A DNA stretch of 18,908 nucleotides, from contig URPL01000031.1 in the NCBI GenBank assembly GCA_900549725.1, positions 1-18,908 on the forward strand, written 5' to 3'. The position numbers and the translations under genes are program-made. This stretch comes from an uncultured Eubacteriales bacterium. Its GTDB lineage: Bacteria; Bacillota; Clostridia; Oscillospirales; CAG-272. Positions within the stretch are counted from its first letter, which is position 1, and each line of letters opens with the position of its first letter. Below, piece after piece: positions 7,377-15,150 of this stretch. Under the pieces are notes generated by a model. The model was given only the letters and a program-made list of their open reading frames with translations, had not been told where the DNA came from and searched no databases.

Positions 7377-8855
7377 ATGACAAGCACAAAGATATATGAA
7401 GATATTGCAAAACGCAGCAAGGGAGAAATTTGTCTCGGGGTCGTAGGTCCTGTGCGCAGCGGAAAATCAACATTGATCCAGCGCTTTATGGAAACGCTCG
7501 TCCTGCCTAATCTTGTGGATGAAAACGAGGCTGCGCGCGCCCGCGATGAAATGCCGCAAAGCGCCGGCGGAAAAACCGTGATGACAACAGAGCCGAAGTT
7601 TGTTCCCAAAGAGGCGGCAAAGGTGCTTTTGCAGGGCGGGGTGCATTGCCGCATCCGCCTTTGCGACTGCGTCGGCTTTTTGATTCCGGGTGCGCTCGGA
7701 GAGGAGGAGGACGGGCAGACGCGCATGGTGCACACCCCCTGGCAAAGCGAGCCGATCCCGTTTGCAAAAGCCGCCTATATCGGCACGGAAAAGGTGATCA
7801 AGGAGCATGCCACAGTCGGCATTTTGGTCACAAGCGACGGCAGCATCGGGGAATTTTCCCGCGAGGAATACCGCGAGGCGGAGCAGCTCACGGTAAACGA
7901 GCTGAAAAAAACGGGGAAGCCCTTTATCATTGTCTGCAATTCCGCCGATACCGAAAGTGAGGCGGCACTGCAGCAAGCCATGCAAATGGAGCAGGACTAC
8001 GGCACCCCCGTGGCGCTTGTGAATTGTCAGAAGCTGGATGCAGAGGACATTCGGCATATTCTGGAGCTTTTATTGTTCGAATTTCCCATACGCGCCGTTG
8101 CAATCAAAATGCCGACATGGCTCGGCGCTTTGCCCCCGGCAGATGAGCTGGGGCAAAAAATCAGGCAGGAGGTCTATACCTGTGCTTGCGCGGCGCATAA
8201 GCTCTCGGAACTCGGCAATGCATTTTGCAAGTTCCGGGAAAACGCGCCGATTGCATCCGTGCGGGTAGATGAAATCGATGCCGCAAGCGGGCAGGCTCGC
8301 ATGGAGCTGCAGCTGCGCCCCGGGCTCTTTTATGAAACGATTGCGCAGAAAAGCAGCCTGCCGATTGAAAACGATGCCGATCTGATGCGCACGGTCTGTG
8401 AGCTTGCCAAAACCCGCGCAGCCTATGAGCGGCTGCGTGTGGCGCTGGACGAGGTGGAGGAAAAGGGATACGGCATTGTGATGCCGCAGCCGGAGGATCT
8501 GAAGCTGGAAGAGCCGGAGATCGTCAAACAAAGCGCGGGATACGGAGTGAAGCTGCGGGCAAGCGCCCCTTCCATTCATATGATCAAGGCGCAGATCGAG
8601 GCGGAGGTCTCTCCCATTGTCGGCACGGAGCAGCAATCGGAGGAAATTGTAAAATATCTGCTGCATGAGTTTGAGGAGGATCCCGCAAAGCTTTGGGAAA
8701 CGGATCTGTTCGGAAAATCCCTGCATGAGCTTATCAATGAGGGGCTACACTCCAAGCTATCGCATATGCCTGATGACGCAAGGCAGAAAATTGCAGATAC
8801 CATCGGCAGAATTATCAATGAGGGCAGCGGCGGGCTGATTTGCATTCTTTTGTAA
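7377..8855 (+). CDS. spoIVA: Stage IV sporulation protein A (spore coat ATPase)
   Basis: SpoIVA is a cytoskeletal ATPase that polymerises around the forespore and forms the basement layer of the spore coat. At 492 residues it has the same length as the B. subtilis protein. The Walker A motif GPVRSGKS is at residues 24-31 (Lys30), and the segment GGKTVMTTEPKF carries Thr70/Thr71 at the sensor-threonine positions. A Walker B-like stretch, RIRLCDCVGF, includes Asp96. The C-terminus ends GSGGLICILL, the conserved tail of the family. I chose the ATG at 7377 because GGAGG at 7362-7366 precedes it and the conserved N-terminus begins there. Its presence marks the organism as a spore-former or a close descendant of one. 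Confidence 0.98.
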   Translation: MTSTKIYEDIAKRSKGEICLGVVGPVRSGKSTLIQRFMETLVLPNLVDENEAARARDEMPQSAGGKTVMTTEPKFVPKEAAKVLLQGGVHCRIRLCDCVGFLIPGALGEEEDGQTRMVHTPWQSEPIPFAKAAYIGTEKVIKEHATVGILVTSDGSIGEFSREEYREAEQLTVNELKKTGKPFIIVCNSADTESEAALQQAMQMEQDYGTPVALVNCQKLDAEDIRHILELLLFEFPIRAVAIKMPTWLGALPPADELGQKIRQEVYTCACAAHKLSELGNAFCKFRENAPIASVRVDEIDAASGQARMELQLRPGLFYETIAQKSSLPIENDADLMRTVCELAKTRAAYERLRVALDEVEEKGYGIVMPQPEDLKLEEPEIVKQSAGYGVKLRASAPSIHMIKAQIEAEVSPIVGTEQQSEEIVKYLLHEFEEDPAKLWETDLFGKSLHELINEGLHSKLSHMPDDARQKIADTIGRIINEGSGGLICILL

Positions 8856-8863
8856 ATTTATAG

Positions 8864-8892
8864 GCGGCAGCGCTTTGGCGGTGCCGCTTTTT
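8864..8892 (+). terminator. Intrinsic terminator after spoIVA
   Basis: The stem GCGGCA (8864-8869) with TGCCGC (8882-8887) is followed by five Ts. It ends two bases before the next promoter. Confidence 0.65.
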
Positions 8893-8893
8893 G

Positions 8894-8922
8894 TTGACTT
8901 TTTTGCGGCGGTTTTGTATAAT
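8894..8922 (+). promoter_or_regulatory. Consensus sigma-A promoter of the GH95 gene
   Basis: TTGACT (8894-8899) and a perfect TATAAT (8917-8922) are separated by 17 bases. The start site would be about 24 bases before the ATG. Confidence 0.85.
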
Positions 8923-8952
8923 AACAAAGGAAATTCAGCCAAAGGAGCGGCT

Positions 8953-11118
8953 ATGAAACATACAGAGCTTTATTTTGAAAAACCCGCTGCAAACTGGAAT
9001 GAGGCAAACCCCATCGGGAACGGGCGCATGGGGGCGATGCTGTTCGGCGAACCGGATACAGAGCACTTGCAGCTGAATGAAGAAAGCGTTTGGTCCCGCG
9101 GGGAAAGTGACCGCCTCAACCCAGATGCGGCACGCTATCGCCAGACCATTCAGAATTGGATGCTCTCGGGAAATGTCCGCGCAGCGGAGGAGCTGACGAT
9201 GAAAGCCTATACGGGCATTCCTTCGGAGAGCACGGTATATCAATCCGCGGCAGATCTTTATATCACGCTTGATACGCCGCAGGGCAGAGGGGAAAATTAC
9301 CGCCGCGTGCTGGATCTTGCCAAGGGGCTTTGGTCCGTATCGGCGCCGGCGCGGCGCGAGGCGTTTGCCAGCGCTGCGGACGATGTGCTTGTATATCATA
9401 TTGCATCGGATACGCCGCTTTCTCTCAGCGCGCGCCTTGACCGCCTTTATTTTTCAAAGCGCGTCGAGCATCCCGCGGATGATACGGTCGTTTTATATGC
9501 AGGGGATGAGATCGGCTATGCCGTGGCGCTGTGCGCCGTGGCAAAGGGGGAAAATGCGACGGTTCATGCCGTCGGCGAGCAGCTGTGGGTGCAAAATGCA
9601 ACCGAAATTACATTTCTTCTCACCATTTTCACAACCTATCGGGTAAGCGCCCCTGCCGCCGCCTGCCTTTCGGTGCTTGCGCGGGCAAAGCGCTTTTCCT
9701 ATGCGCAGCTGCGGGAGCGCCACATTGCCGATTATCGCGCCCTGTTTGACCGCTGCGCGCTGACGCTTTGCGATGAAAGCACCGAAAACAATGTGCCGAC
9801 CGATGCGCGACGCGCCGCCTACAAAACGGCGCCCGACCCGATTCTGGCAGAGCAGTATTTTGCATATGCGCGCTACCTTATGATCAGCGCAAGCCGTCCC
9901 GGTACGCTGCCCATGAATCTGCAGGGCATATGGTGTGCGGATTATGTGCCGGCATGGGGCAGCCGCTATACGATCAATATCAACACGCAAATGAACTATT
10001 GGATCGCCGAGGTAACAAACCTTGCCGACTGCCATACCCCTCTGTTTGACTGGATGCTGAATCGCCTGCTTGCAAACGGCAGACGCACGGCAAGGGAAAT
10101 GTACGGCTGCCGCGGCTTTGTGGCACATCATAATTCCGATCTGTTCGGCGATACCGCGCCTGTGAGCTATTGGATTCCGGGCTCGTATTGGGTCATGGGT
10201 GGGGCATGGCTGGCGCTGCATCTGTGGGAGCATTATCTCTATGCGCCAAATGAGGCGTTCCTTGCGCAGGCCTATCCGTTTTTGTATGAATCCGCCCTGT
10301 TTTTTGTGGATTATATGAAGACGGACCGAAACGGATATGCGGTGATTTGTCCCTCTGTTTCCCCGGAAAACTATTATTATCTTCCAAACGGCGAGGTTGC
10401 GAGCATGTCCTGCGGCTGCACCATGGATTACGAAATTCTGCTCGACTTGTTCGACGCGGTGAAGGCGGCGGGAATGCTGCTTGGAAAAGATGCGGAATTT
10501 GCGGCGCAGCTGGATGCTCTCAGCGCGAAATTCCCGCCGCTGCGGGAAAGCAAATACGGAACGCTTTGCGAATGGAATGAGGATTTCGACGAAGAGGCGC
10601 CCGGGCATAGGCACACCTCGCATTTGTTTGCGCTGTATCCCTCCGCGCGCATCAACCGCGGTACGCCGAAGCTGTATGCCCTTGCGCGCAAAACCATTGA
10701 GCGGCGGCTTGCACACGGCGGCGGGCAGACGGGCTGGAGCCTTGCATGGCTGCTTTGCATGTGGGCGCGACTTTGCGACGGGGAAGCGGTGGACCATTGG
10801 CTCACGGTGCTTTTCGACCGATCCACGGCAGATAATCTTTTCGATATGCATCCGCCGTTTCAGATTGACGGGAATTTCGGCGCAAGCGCTGCGATTGCCG
10901 AGTGTCTGATGCAAAGCCATGAGGGCAAAATTGTGCTTTTACCTGCGCTTCCACCCTCCTTTGAAAAGGGTTCGGTGCGCGGCTTCCGCGCGCGCGGCGG
11001 CTTCACGGTCTCATTTTCCTGGGATCAGGGGAAACTGGAAAGCTGGCAGGTCAGCGGAGACGGGGAAATCGCCGTGGAATACGACGGGAAAAGGCTCCCC
11101 ATGGGCGGCACCCTGTAA
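8953..11118 (+). CDS. Glycoside hydrolase family 95 (probable alpha-L-fucosidase)
   Basis: The 721-residue protein matches GH95 from end to end. These enzymes are mostly inverting alpha-1,2-L-fucosidases, and some members are alpha-L-galactosidases. The N-terminal beta domain begins with ANPIGNGRMGAMLFG (residues 18-32) and LNEESVWSRG. In the (alpha/alpha)6 domain, ININTQMNYW supplies Asn342 and Asn344, equivalent to the base-activating asparagines of bifidobacterial AfcA. EWNEDFDE includes Glu540, the candidate general acid, and FQIDGNFG includes Asp639. AHHNSDLFGD at 391-400 is also typical. There is no signal peptide, so the enzyme is cytoplasmic and would act on imported fucosylated oligosaccharides. 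The ATG at 8953 has AAGGAG 5 bases upstream. No transporter or fucose-catabolism gene is adjacent. Confidence 0.93.
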   Translation: MKHTELYFEKPAANWNEANPIGNGRMGAMLFGEPDTEHLQLNEESVWSRGESDRLNPDAARYRQTIQNWMLSGNVRAAEELTMKAYTGIPSESTVYQSAADLYITLDTPQGRGENYRRVLDLAKGLWSVSAPARREAFASAADDVLVYHIASDTPLSLSARLDRLYFSKRVEHPADDTVVLYAGDEIGYAVALCAVAKGENATVHAVGEQLWVQNATEITFLLTIFTTYRVSAPAAACLSVLARAKRFSYAQLRERHIADYRALFDRCALTLCDESTENNVPTDARRAAYKTAPDPILAEQYFAYARYLMISASRPGTLPMNLQGIWCADYVPAWGSRYTININTQMNYWIAEVTNLADCHTPLFDWMLNRLLANGRRTAREMYGCRGFVAHHNSDLFGDTAPVSYWIPGSYWVMGGAWLALHLWEHYLYAPNEAFLAQAYPFLYESALFFVDYMKTDRNGYAVICPSVSPENYYYLPNGEVASMSCGCTMDYEILLDLFDAVKAAGMLLGKDAEFAAQLDALSAKFPPLRESKYGTLCEWNEDFDEEAPGHRHTSHLFALYPSARINRGTPKLYALARKTIERRLAHGGGQTGWSLAWLLCMWARLCDGEAVDHWLTVLFDRSTADNLFDMHPPFQIDGNFGASAAIAECLMQSHEGKIVLLPALPPSFEKGSVRGFRARGGFTVSFSWDQGKLESWQVSGDGEIAVEYDGKRLPMGGTL

Positions 11119-11120
11119 CA

Positions 11121-11158
11121 AAAAACAGCTCTGAGCGAACTTGCTCAGAGCTGTTTTT
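11121..11158. terminator. Bidirectional terminator between GH95 and the met operon
   Basis: A perfect 16-bp stem (AAAAACAGCTCTGAGC at 11121-11136 with its complement at 11143-11158) encloses a 6-base loop. It has A/T tracts on both sides and so serves both convergent units. The stop codon of the minus-strand gene lies in the right arm at 11145-11147. Confidence 0.9.
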
Positions 11159-12290
11159 CCGTATCGTAGTCATCTAAAAAATGATGCAGCACACCGTCTT
11201 TTTTATAGGAGATCACGGTGTTTAGATTGACGCCCTCCACGCTGCGGAAAATGTGTTTTTCCACATCCGGGTCTGTTTTTTTCAGCTGTCGTATCAGTTC
11301 CTTGGTGTTCTGCCGCATGGAATGATTCTGCCCGTCATTGCAGGTGGTGCAGCTGTCGGTAAATTTGCAGGCGCATTGCAGAAAATGCAAGCCGTTATAA
11401 TCGCGCCATGCTTTGATATCGTCCTCGCGCACATAATACAGCGGGCGGATGAGCTCCATGCCGGGGAAATTTGTGCTGTGGAGCTTCGGCATCATGGTTT
11501 GCACCTGCGCGCCGTGCAGCATGCCCATGAGAATCGTTTCGATCACATCGTCAAAATGATGCCCGAGGGCAATTTTGTTGCAGCCGAGCTGCTGCGCAAA
11601 CCGATAAAGATGACCGCGCCGCATGCGGGCACACAGATAACAGGGGGATTTTTCCACATTGTAGACCGAGGAAAAAATATCCGATTTGAAAATGCGGATC
11701 GGCAAATGCAGAGCGCCTGCATTTTCTTCAATCACGCGTCGGTTCTGCGGGGAATAGCCCGGGTCCATTACAAGATATTCCACGGAAAACGGGATTTCCG
11801 TATGCAAATGAAGCTCTGCGAACAGCTTTGCGAGCAGCATGGAATCCTTCCCGCCCGACATGCATACGGCGATGCGGTCGCCGGGGCTGATCATGCGGTA
11901 TTCTTTCAGCGCCTTTGTAAAGGGGCTCATCAGCGTTTTGCGGAAACGCTTGCGCAGAGATTGCTCAACCTTTTGACAAAGCGCATCGCCCTGCGCCTTC
12001 TGCCGTGCAAGCATCTCGCGCAAAAAGGCGAGGTATCCGCCTTCTAGGTTATAGGCATCGTGCCCGGCGGCGCAAAGCATTTCCGCAACCTCATCGCTTC
12101 GCTCTCCGTGCGCGCAAACAACGACTACGGCGCCTTTTGGCGGGCAGCGCAGCAGCTCCTCTTCCGTATAGGAAACAGAGCCCGGAATTGCCCCGTAGGC
12201 GCGGTCGCGTTCCGAGCGCAAATCGCAGACGGTGTATTGCCCCGGCGCGGCATCGCAAAGATGTGCCGCGGTAAGAGAAGGGGCGCTCAT
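11145..12290 (-). CDS. Rhodanese domain fused to TtcA-family PP-loop tRNA thiolation enzyme
   Basis: The 381-residue protein joins two sulfur-handling modules. Residues 1-95 are a rhodanese domain with the active-site loop CAHGERS (59-65, Cys59), which would carry a persulfide. Residues from about 110 are a TtcA-like ATPase. The PP-loop is SGGKDS at 145-150, the CxxC pair Cys217/Cys220 sits in PCYLCARMRRGHLY, and further cysteines lie at 306, 308, 314 and 317, matching the Fe-S cluster ligand pattern of TtcA. TtcA makes 2-thiocytidine at tRNA position 32, so the fused rhodanese could deliver the sulfur. The ATG at 12290 overlaps the metI stop (ATGA), placing the gene last in the methionine-transport operon. 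The fusion is clear; the exact tRNA target is inferred. Confidence 0.9.
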   Translation of the reverse strand: MSAPSLTAAHLCDAAPGQYTVCDLRSERDRAYGAIPGSVSYTEEELLRCPPKGAVVVVCAHGERSDEVAEMLCAAGHDAYNLEGGYLAFLREMLARQKAQGDALCQKVEQSLRKRFRKTLMSPFTKALKEYRMISPGDRIAVCMSGGKDSMLLAKLFAELHLHTEIPFSVEYLVMDPGYSPQNRRVIEENAGALHLPIRIFKSDIFSSVYNVEKSPCYLCARMRRGHLYRFAQQLGCNKIALGHHFDDVIETILMGMLHGAQVQTMMPKLHSTNFPGMELIRPLYYVREDDIKAWRDYNGLHFLQCACKFTDSCTTCNDGQNHSMRQNTKELIRQLKKTDPDVEKHIFRSVEGVNLNTVISYKKDGVLHHFLDDYDTEKQL

Positions 12291-12997
12291 TGCTTATTTC
12301 TCAGCCGCTTGTCGCAGCGGGTGGAAAGATGCGTTCCGAGCATCTGAAAGAGCTGCACCAAAATGATCAGGCAGATCACCGCCAAAATCATGATCAGTGT
12401 CTGATAGCGGTAATACCCGTAATTGATTGCGATTTTTCCGAGTCCTCCGCCGCCGATGATACCGCTCATAGCGGAATAGCCGAGCACGGTTGTCAGGGCA
12501 ATGGTCTCATTGGAGAGCAGGGAGGGGATGCTTTCGGGAATCATCACCTTGCAGATGATCTGCAAGGGGGAGGCACCCATGCTCTGCGCCGCCTCGATCA
12601 CATTCGGGTCCACCTCGCGCAGGCTGCTTTCCACAAGGCGCGCAATGAAGGGGAATGCTGCAATCACAAGCGGCACAACGGTTGCCGGCGTGCCGACCAC
12701 CGTGCCGATGATCAGGCGCGTCAGCGGGAAAACCATAATCATCAGGATCAGAAACGGCACCGAGCGCAAAAGGTTGATGACGACATTGATCCCATGCAAA
12801 ACGCCCTTTGGCACATGCAGAATCTTTTTGTTTTCGCCCGCAACCAGCAAAACGCCGAGCGGCAAGCCGATCAGGGTCGCAAAGGCAGTGGCAAGCACCG
12901 TGACATAAAGCGTTTCCCAAATGGCAAGAGGGAATTCCGTTTTCAAAACGGAGAGCGCTTTTTGTACGCTGTCTGATGCGAGAAATTCAGCAAACAT
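12287..12997 (-). CDS. metI: D-methionine/methionine ABC transporter permease MetI
   Basis: The 236-residue membrane permease is the channel of the MetNIQ importer. About five hydrophobic segments are visible. The EAA cytoplasmic loop, EAAQSMGASPLQIICKVMIP, which docks on the ATPase, is well conserved. The C-terminal SGIIGGGGLGKIAINYGYYR segment is characteristic of MetI. The start at 12997 has AGGAGG upstream and gives the usual family length. It overlaps the end of metN by 11 bases and the start of the following fusion gene by 4 bases. The reading frame stays open upstream inside metN, but that part does not resemble a permease. Confidence 0.95.
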   Translation of the reverse strand: MFAEFLASDSVQKALSVLKTEFPLAIWETLYVTVLATAFATLIGLPLGVLLVAGENKKILHVPKGVLHGINVVINLLRSVPFLILMIMVFPLTRLIIGTVVGTPATVVPLVIAAFPFIARLVESSLREVDPNVIEAAQSMGASPLQIICKVMIPESIPSLLSNETIALTTVLGYSAMSGIIGGGGLGKIAINYGYYRYQTLIMILAVICLIILVQLFQMLGTHLSTRCDKRLRNKQ

Positions 12998-13997
12998 CGC
13001 TCTTGACCTCCTCCACATAAATATCGGGGACGGCACCGAGATAGCTGAGTGCCGCATTGAGTTGCACGCGGTCTCCGGGAATGCCCAGCAGCATATTGCC
13101 GAATACTTTTTCTCCGATGGCGCGCGTGGAGGCACCGAGAATGCTCGCGGCAATATTTTTTTCCATTGCCATTTGCGCAATGAGCGGGGTGCTTGTGGCT
13201 TGCGCACCGTTGAAGACAACGCGGATGATATTGCCCTGCCATGCAGAGGCGGTTTCGGTGCAGCCATCCGGATATACAAGTGCCTTTGCGGCTTTTGATT
13301 GCGGGGTGGAGAAAATCGTATGTACATCGCCCTGCTCCGCAACCTCGCCGTTGTCCAAAATCGCAACTTTTTGGCAGATTTGCTCCACAACGCTCATTTG
13401 ATGCGTGATGACGATCACCGTGATGCCGAGCTTATCATGAATTTGACGGATGAGGGAAAGGATGGATTGCGTTGTTTGCGGGTCAAGCGCGCTTGTGGCT
13501 TCGTCGCACAGTAGAATCTTCGGATTTGTGGCAAGGGCGCGCGCAATGGCGACGCGCTGTTTTTGCCCGCCGGAGAGTTGAGCGGGATAATTTTTCAGCT
13601 TGTCCTCCAGCCCGACAAGGGCAAGCAGCTCTTTTGCCCGTGCCTGTGCAGCGCTTTTTTTAACGCCGGAAAGCTCCAGGGGAAAGCAAACATTGGAAAG
13701 GCAGTTGCGCTGCATCAGGAGATTAAAGCTTTGAAAAATCATGGTGATGTTGCGGCGCTCACGGCGCAGCTCTTTTTCGCTCAGTGTTGCAAGATCAACG
13801 CCGTCGATCAGAATTCTGCCCTGTGAGGGGCGCTCCAGCATATTGATGCTGCGCACGAGCGTGCTTTTTCCGGCACCGCTCATGCCGATAATGCCGTAAA
13901 TCTCGCCGTCTCCGATTTTCAGTGAAACATCGCGCAGGGCGGTAAACTTTCCGTCCGGCGTGTCGAAACACTTTGTCAGATGCTGTATTTCAATCAT
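12987..13997 (-). CDS. metN: Methionine ABC transporter ATP-binding protein MetN
   Basis: The 336-residue ATPase powers methionine uptake. The Walker A motif GMSGAGKST is at 38-46, the signature LSGGQKQRVAIARAL at 141-155 and Walker B ILLCDE at 161-166, followed by the His switch in VIVITHQ. Residues from about 262 onward form the C-terminal NIL domain, which in MetN proteins binds methionine and gives trans-inhibition of transport. I chose the ATG at 13997 because AGAGG is 9 bases upstream. A TTG two codons further upstream would sit only 3 bases from that site. The gene overlaps metI by 11 bases. Confidence 0.95.
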   Translation of the reverse strand: MIEIQHLTKCFDTPDGKFTALRDVSLKIGDGEIYGIIGMSGAGKSTLVRSINMLERPSQGRILIDGVDLATLSEKELRRERRNITMIFQSFNLLMQRNCLSNVCFPLELSGVKKSAAQARAKELLALVGLEDKLKNYPAQLSGGQKQRVAIARALATNPKILLCDEATSALDPQTTQSILSLIRQIHDKLGITVIVITHQMSVVEQICQKVAILDNGEVAEQGDVHTIFSTPQSKAAKALVYPDGCTETASAWQGNIIRVVFNGAQATSTPLIAQMAMEKNIAASILGASTRAIGEKVFGNMLLGIPGDRVQLNAALSYLGAVPDIYVEEVKSDVC

Positions 13998-14013
13998 TCC
14001 CAAATACCTCTGA

Positions 14014-14049
14014 AAGGGATGATACTGCCAGGCGGCAATACCATCCCTT
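14014..14049 (-). other. Intercistronic hairpin between metQ and metN
   Basis: A 16-bp stem (14014-14029 with 14034-14049) closes a 4-base loop; in the minus-strand RNA two pairs are G-U. No U-tract follows. It therefore looks more like an mRNA stability or processing element, or a weak attenuator, than a full terminator. It ends just before the metN Shine-Dalgarno site. It could raise metQ expression over metN and metI. Confidence 0.6.
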
Positions 14050-14064
14050 CCTTCTTACTTGATT

Positions 14065-14916
14065 TTATTTGTTCAGTGCATCCAGCGTGGTCTGCTTGCC
14101 GCCGTAAAGGCTCATCGGCTCAACATGGATTGCCGCAACGGAGACAACATGCGTGTTGTTCTGCGCATTGAAGTCTTCAAGGTAGGGCAGGTGCTGGAAG
14201 TAATTTGCGTCGACCTCTCCGCTTTCAACCACATTGTTGGGTTGCACATAGTCCGTGAATTCCACAATGTTCAGCGTGATATCCTTCTCTGCCAGAATCT
14301 CTTTTGCCACAGCCAAAACCTCAGCGTGCGGCGTGGGGGACGCGGCAACGGAGACGGTTGTGCCCTTCAGTGCATCGTAATCAACGGAGGAATCATACCC
14401 GTCACCTGGGTTTTCCACAACGCTGATCACGGCACCGTCATACTCCTGTGCAATGAAATCGGCAACCTTTTTGCTCTCCAGTGCGGCGACAAGGGCTTTC
14501 ACCTTATCGGTGTTCTGCTGACCCTCTTTTACGGCAAGAATGTTGCTGTATGCGGAGGTGGAGTTTTCCGTGAGAAGCGCATCCTTCACGGGGTTGAGAT
14601 TTGCGGGGAGCGCATAGTTGGAATTGATCACGGCATAGTCAAGATCCTTCAGGGAATTCGGCAGCTGCGCCGCTTCGATCTCGCGGAAGGTGATGTTGTG
14701 CGGGTTTTCTGCAATATCGGTCACGGTGGCGGTGATGCCTGCGCCGTCCTTCAGCTTAATATAGCCCTTGTCCTGCAAAAGCAGCAGCGCTCTTGCTTCG
14801 TTGGTGGTGTCGTTCGGAATGCCGATGGTCACGGAATCGGATGTTTTGGAAGCGCAGCCGCTCAGAACGGCGACGGCAATCAGGGCGATGAGTAAAACGG
14901 AGAGAATTTTTTTCAT
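14065..14916 (-). CDS. metQ: Methionine-binding lipoprotein MetQ, circularly permuted
   Basis: The 283-residue substrate-binding lipoprotein belongs to the MetNIQ importer. The signal peptide ends in LSGC (Cys21). The mature part has all expected MetQ/NlpA segments but in permuted order. Right after the lipobox comes VTIGIPNDTTNEARALLLLQ, then LDYAVINSNYAL, and DGAVISV at about 160-166; in ordinary MetQ these form the middle and C-terminus. A short linker (about 167-185) follows. Then come SPTPHAEVL (193-201), VDANYFQHLPYLED (235-248) and HVEPMSLYG (264-272), which ordinarily lie near the N-terminus. The ATG at 14916 has AAAGGA 8 bases upstream. The frame is intact and the motifs are well preserved, so it is probably functional. 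Gene order with metN and metI supports the family call. Confidence 0.93.
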   Translation of the reverse strand: MKKILSVLLIALIAVAVLSGCASKTSDSVTIGIPNDTTNEARALLLLQDKGYIKLKDGAGITATVTDIAENPHNITFREIEAAQLPNSLKDLDYAVINSNYALPANLNPVKDALLTENSTSAYSNILAVKEGQQNTDKVKALVAALESKKVADFIAQEYDGAVISVVENPGDGYDSSVDYDALKGTTVSVAASPTPHAEVLAVAKEILAEKDITLNIVEFTDYVQPNNVVESGEVDANYFQHLPYLEDFNAQNNTHVVSVAAIHVEPMSLYGGKQTTLDALNK

Positions 14917-14940
14917 GATAGTGTTCCTTTCTTCTGTAAA

Positions 14941-14964
14941 CAAATGGTTAATGGCAAATGGTTA
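14941..14964. repeat. Short direct repeat upstream of metQ
   Basis: CAAATGGTTA occurs at 14941-14950 and 14955-14964 with a 14-base period, in the spacer between the small ORF and metQ. Its function is unknown; it may be a simple slippage duplication. Confidence 0.5.
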
Positions 14965-14985
14965 TGAATTTTTTGAACCGCAGCC

Positions 14986-15042
14986 TCACATTCGTTCACA
15001 GCGGAAGTTGGCTCTCACAAGAGCTTCGAAGTAGTTCTTCAT
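14986..15042 (-). CDS. 18-residue small ORF upstream of metQ
   Basis: The ORF encodes MKNYFEALVRANFRCERM and stops with TGA. It starts 7 bases after a near-perfect Shine-Dalgarno sequence, AGGAGGT, which is stronger than that of most full genes here. It lies just downstream of the attenuator terminator and 69 bases before metQ, so it would be translated only when the terminator is read through. I do not recognise the peptide. Met and Cys codons near its end (CERM) could make it a second sulfur-sensitive leader, or it may act in translational control of metQ. It is too short for homology to be judged by eye. Confidence 0.55.
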   Translation of the reverse strand: MKNYFEALVRANFRCERM

Positions 15043-15060
15043 ATTTTAAACCTCCTGAAA

Positions 15061-15103
15061 AAATATAAAAACCGGTGCACTTTCTTCAGAAATGCTCCGG
15101 TTT
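15061..15103 (-). terminator. Attenuator terminator in the met operon leader
   Basis: On the minus strand AAACCGG (15103-15097) pairs with CCGGTTT (15075-15069), then after one A-A mismatch GCA pairs with TGC, and TTTC pairs with GAAA around a TGAA loop with one bulged G. A T-rich run (15070-15061) follows. It lies inside the 5' leader, before metQ, so it is expected to control entry into the operon. Confidence 0.82.
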
Positions 15104-15150
15104 CAAACAAATAGGGTGCGGCCGCTTTGTCGCCTGCAAAAAACGCGGGC

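Noticed and set aside
9493..10920. Long open frame (475 codons) antisense to the GH95 gene
   Set aside because: It lies wholly inside a confidently assigned gene, has no recognisable domain or ribosome-binding site, and reads as Arg/His-rich shadow sequence typical of GC-biased codon use.
12998..13390. Upstream extension of the metI frame inside metN
   Set aside because: The extension does not resemble a permease, and the start at 12997 has its own AGGAGG site and gives the normal MetI length.
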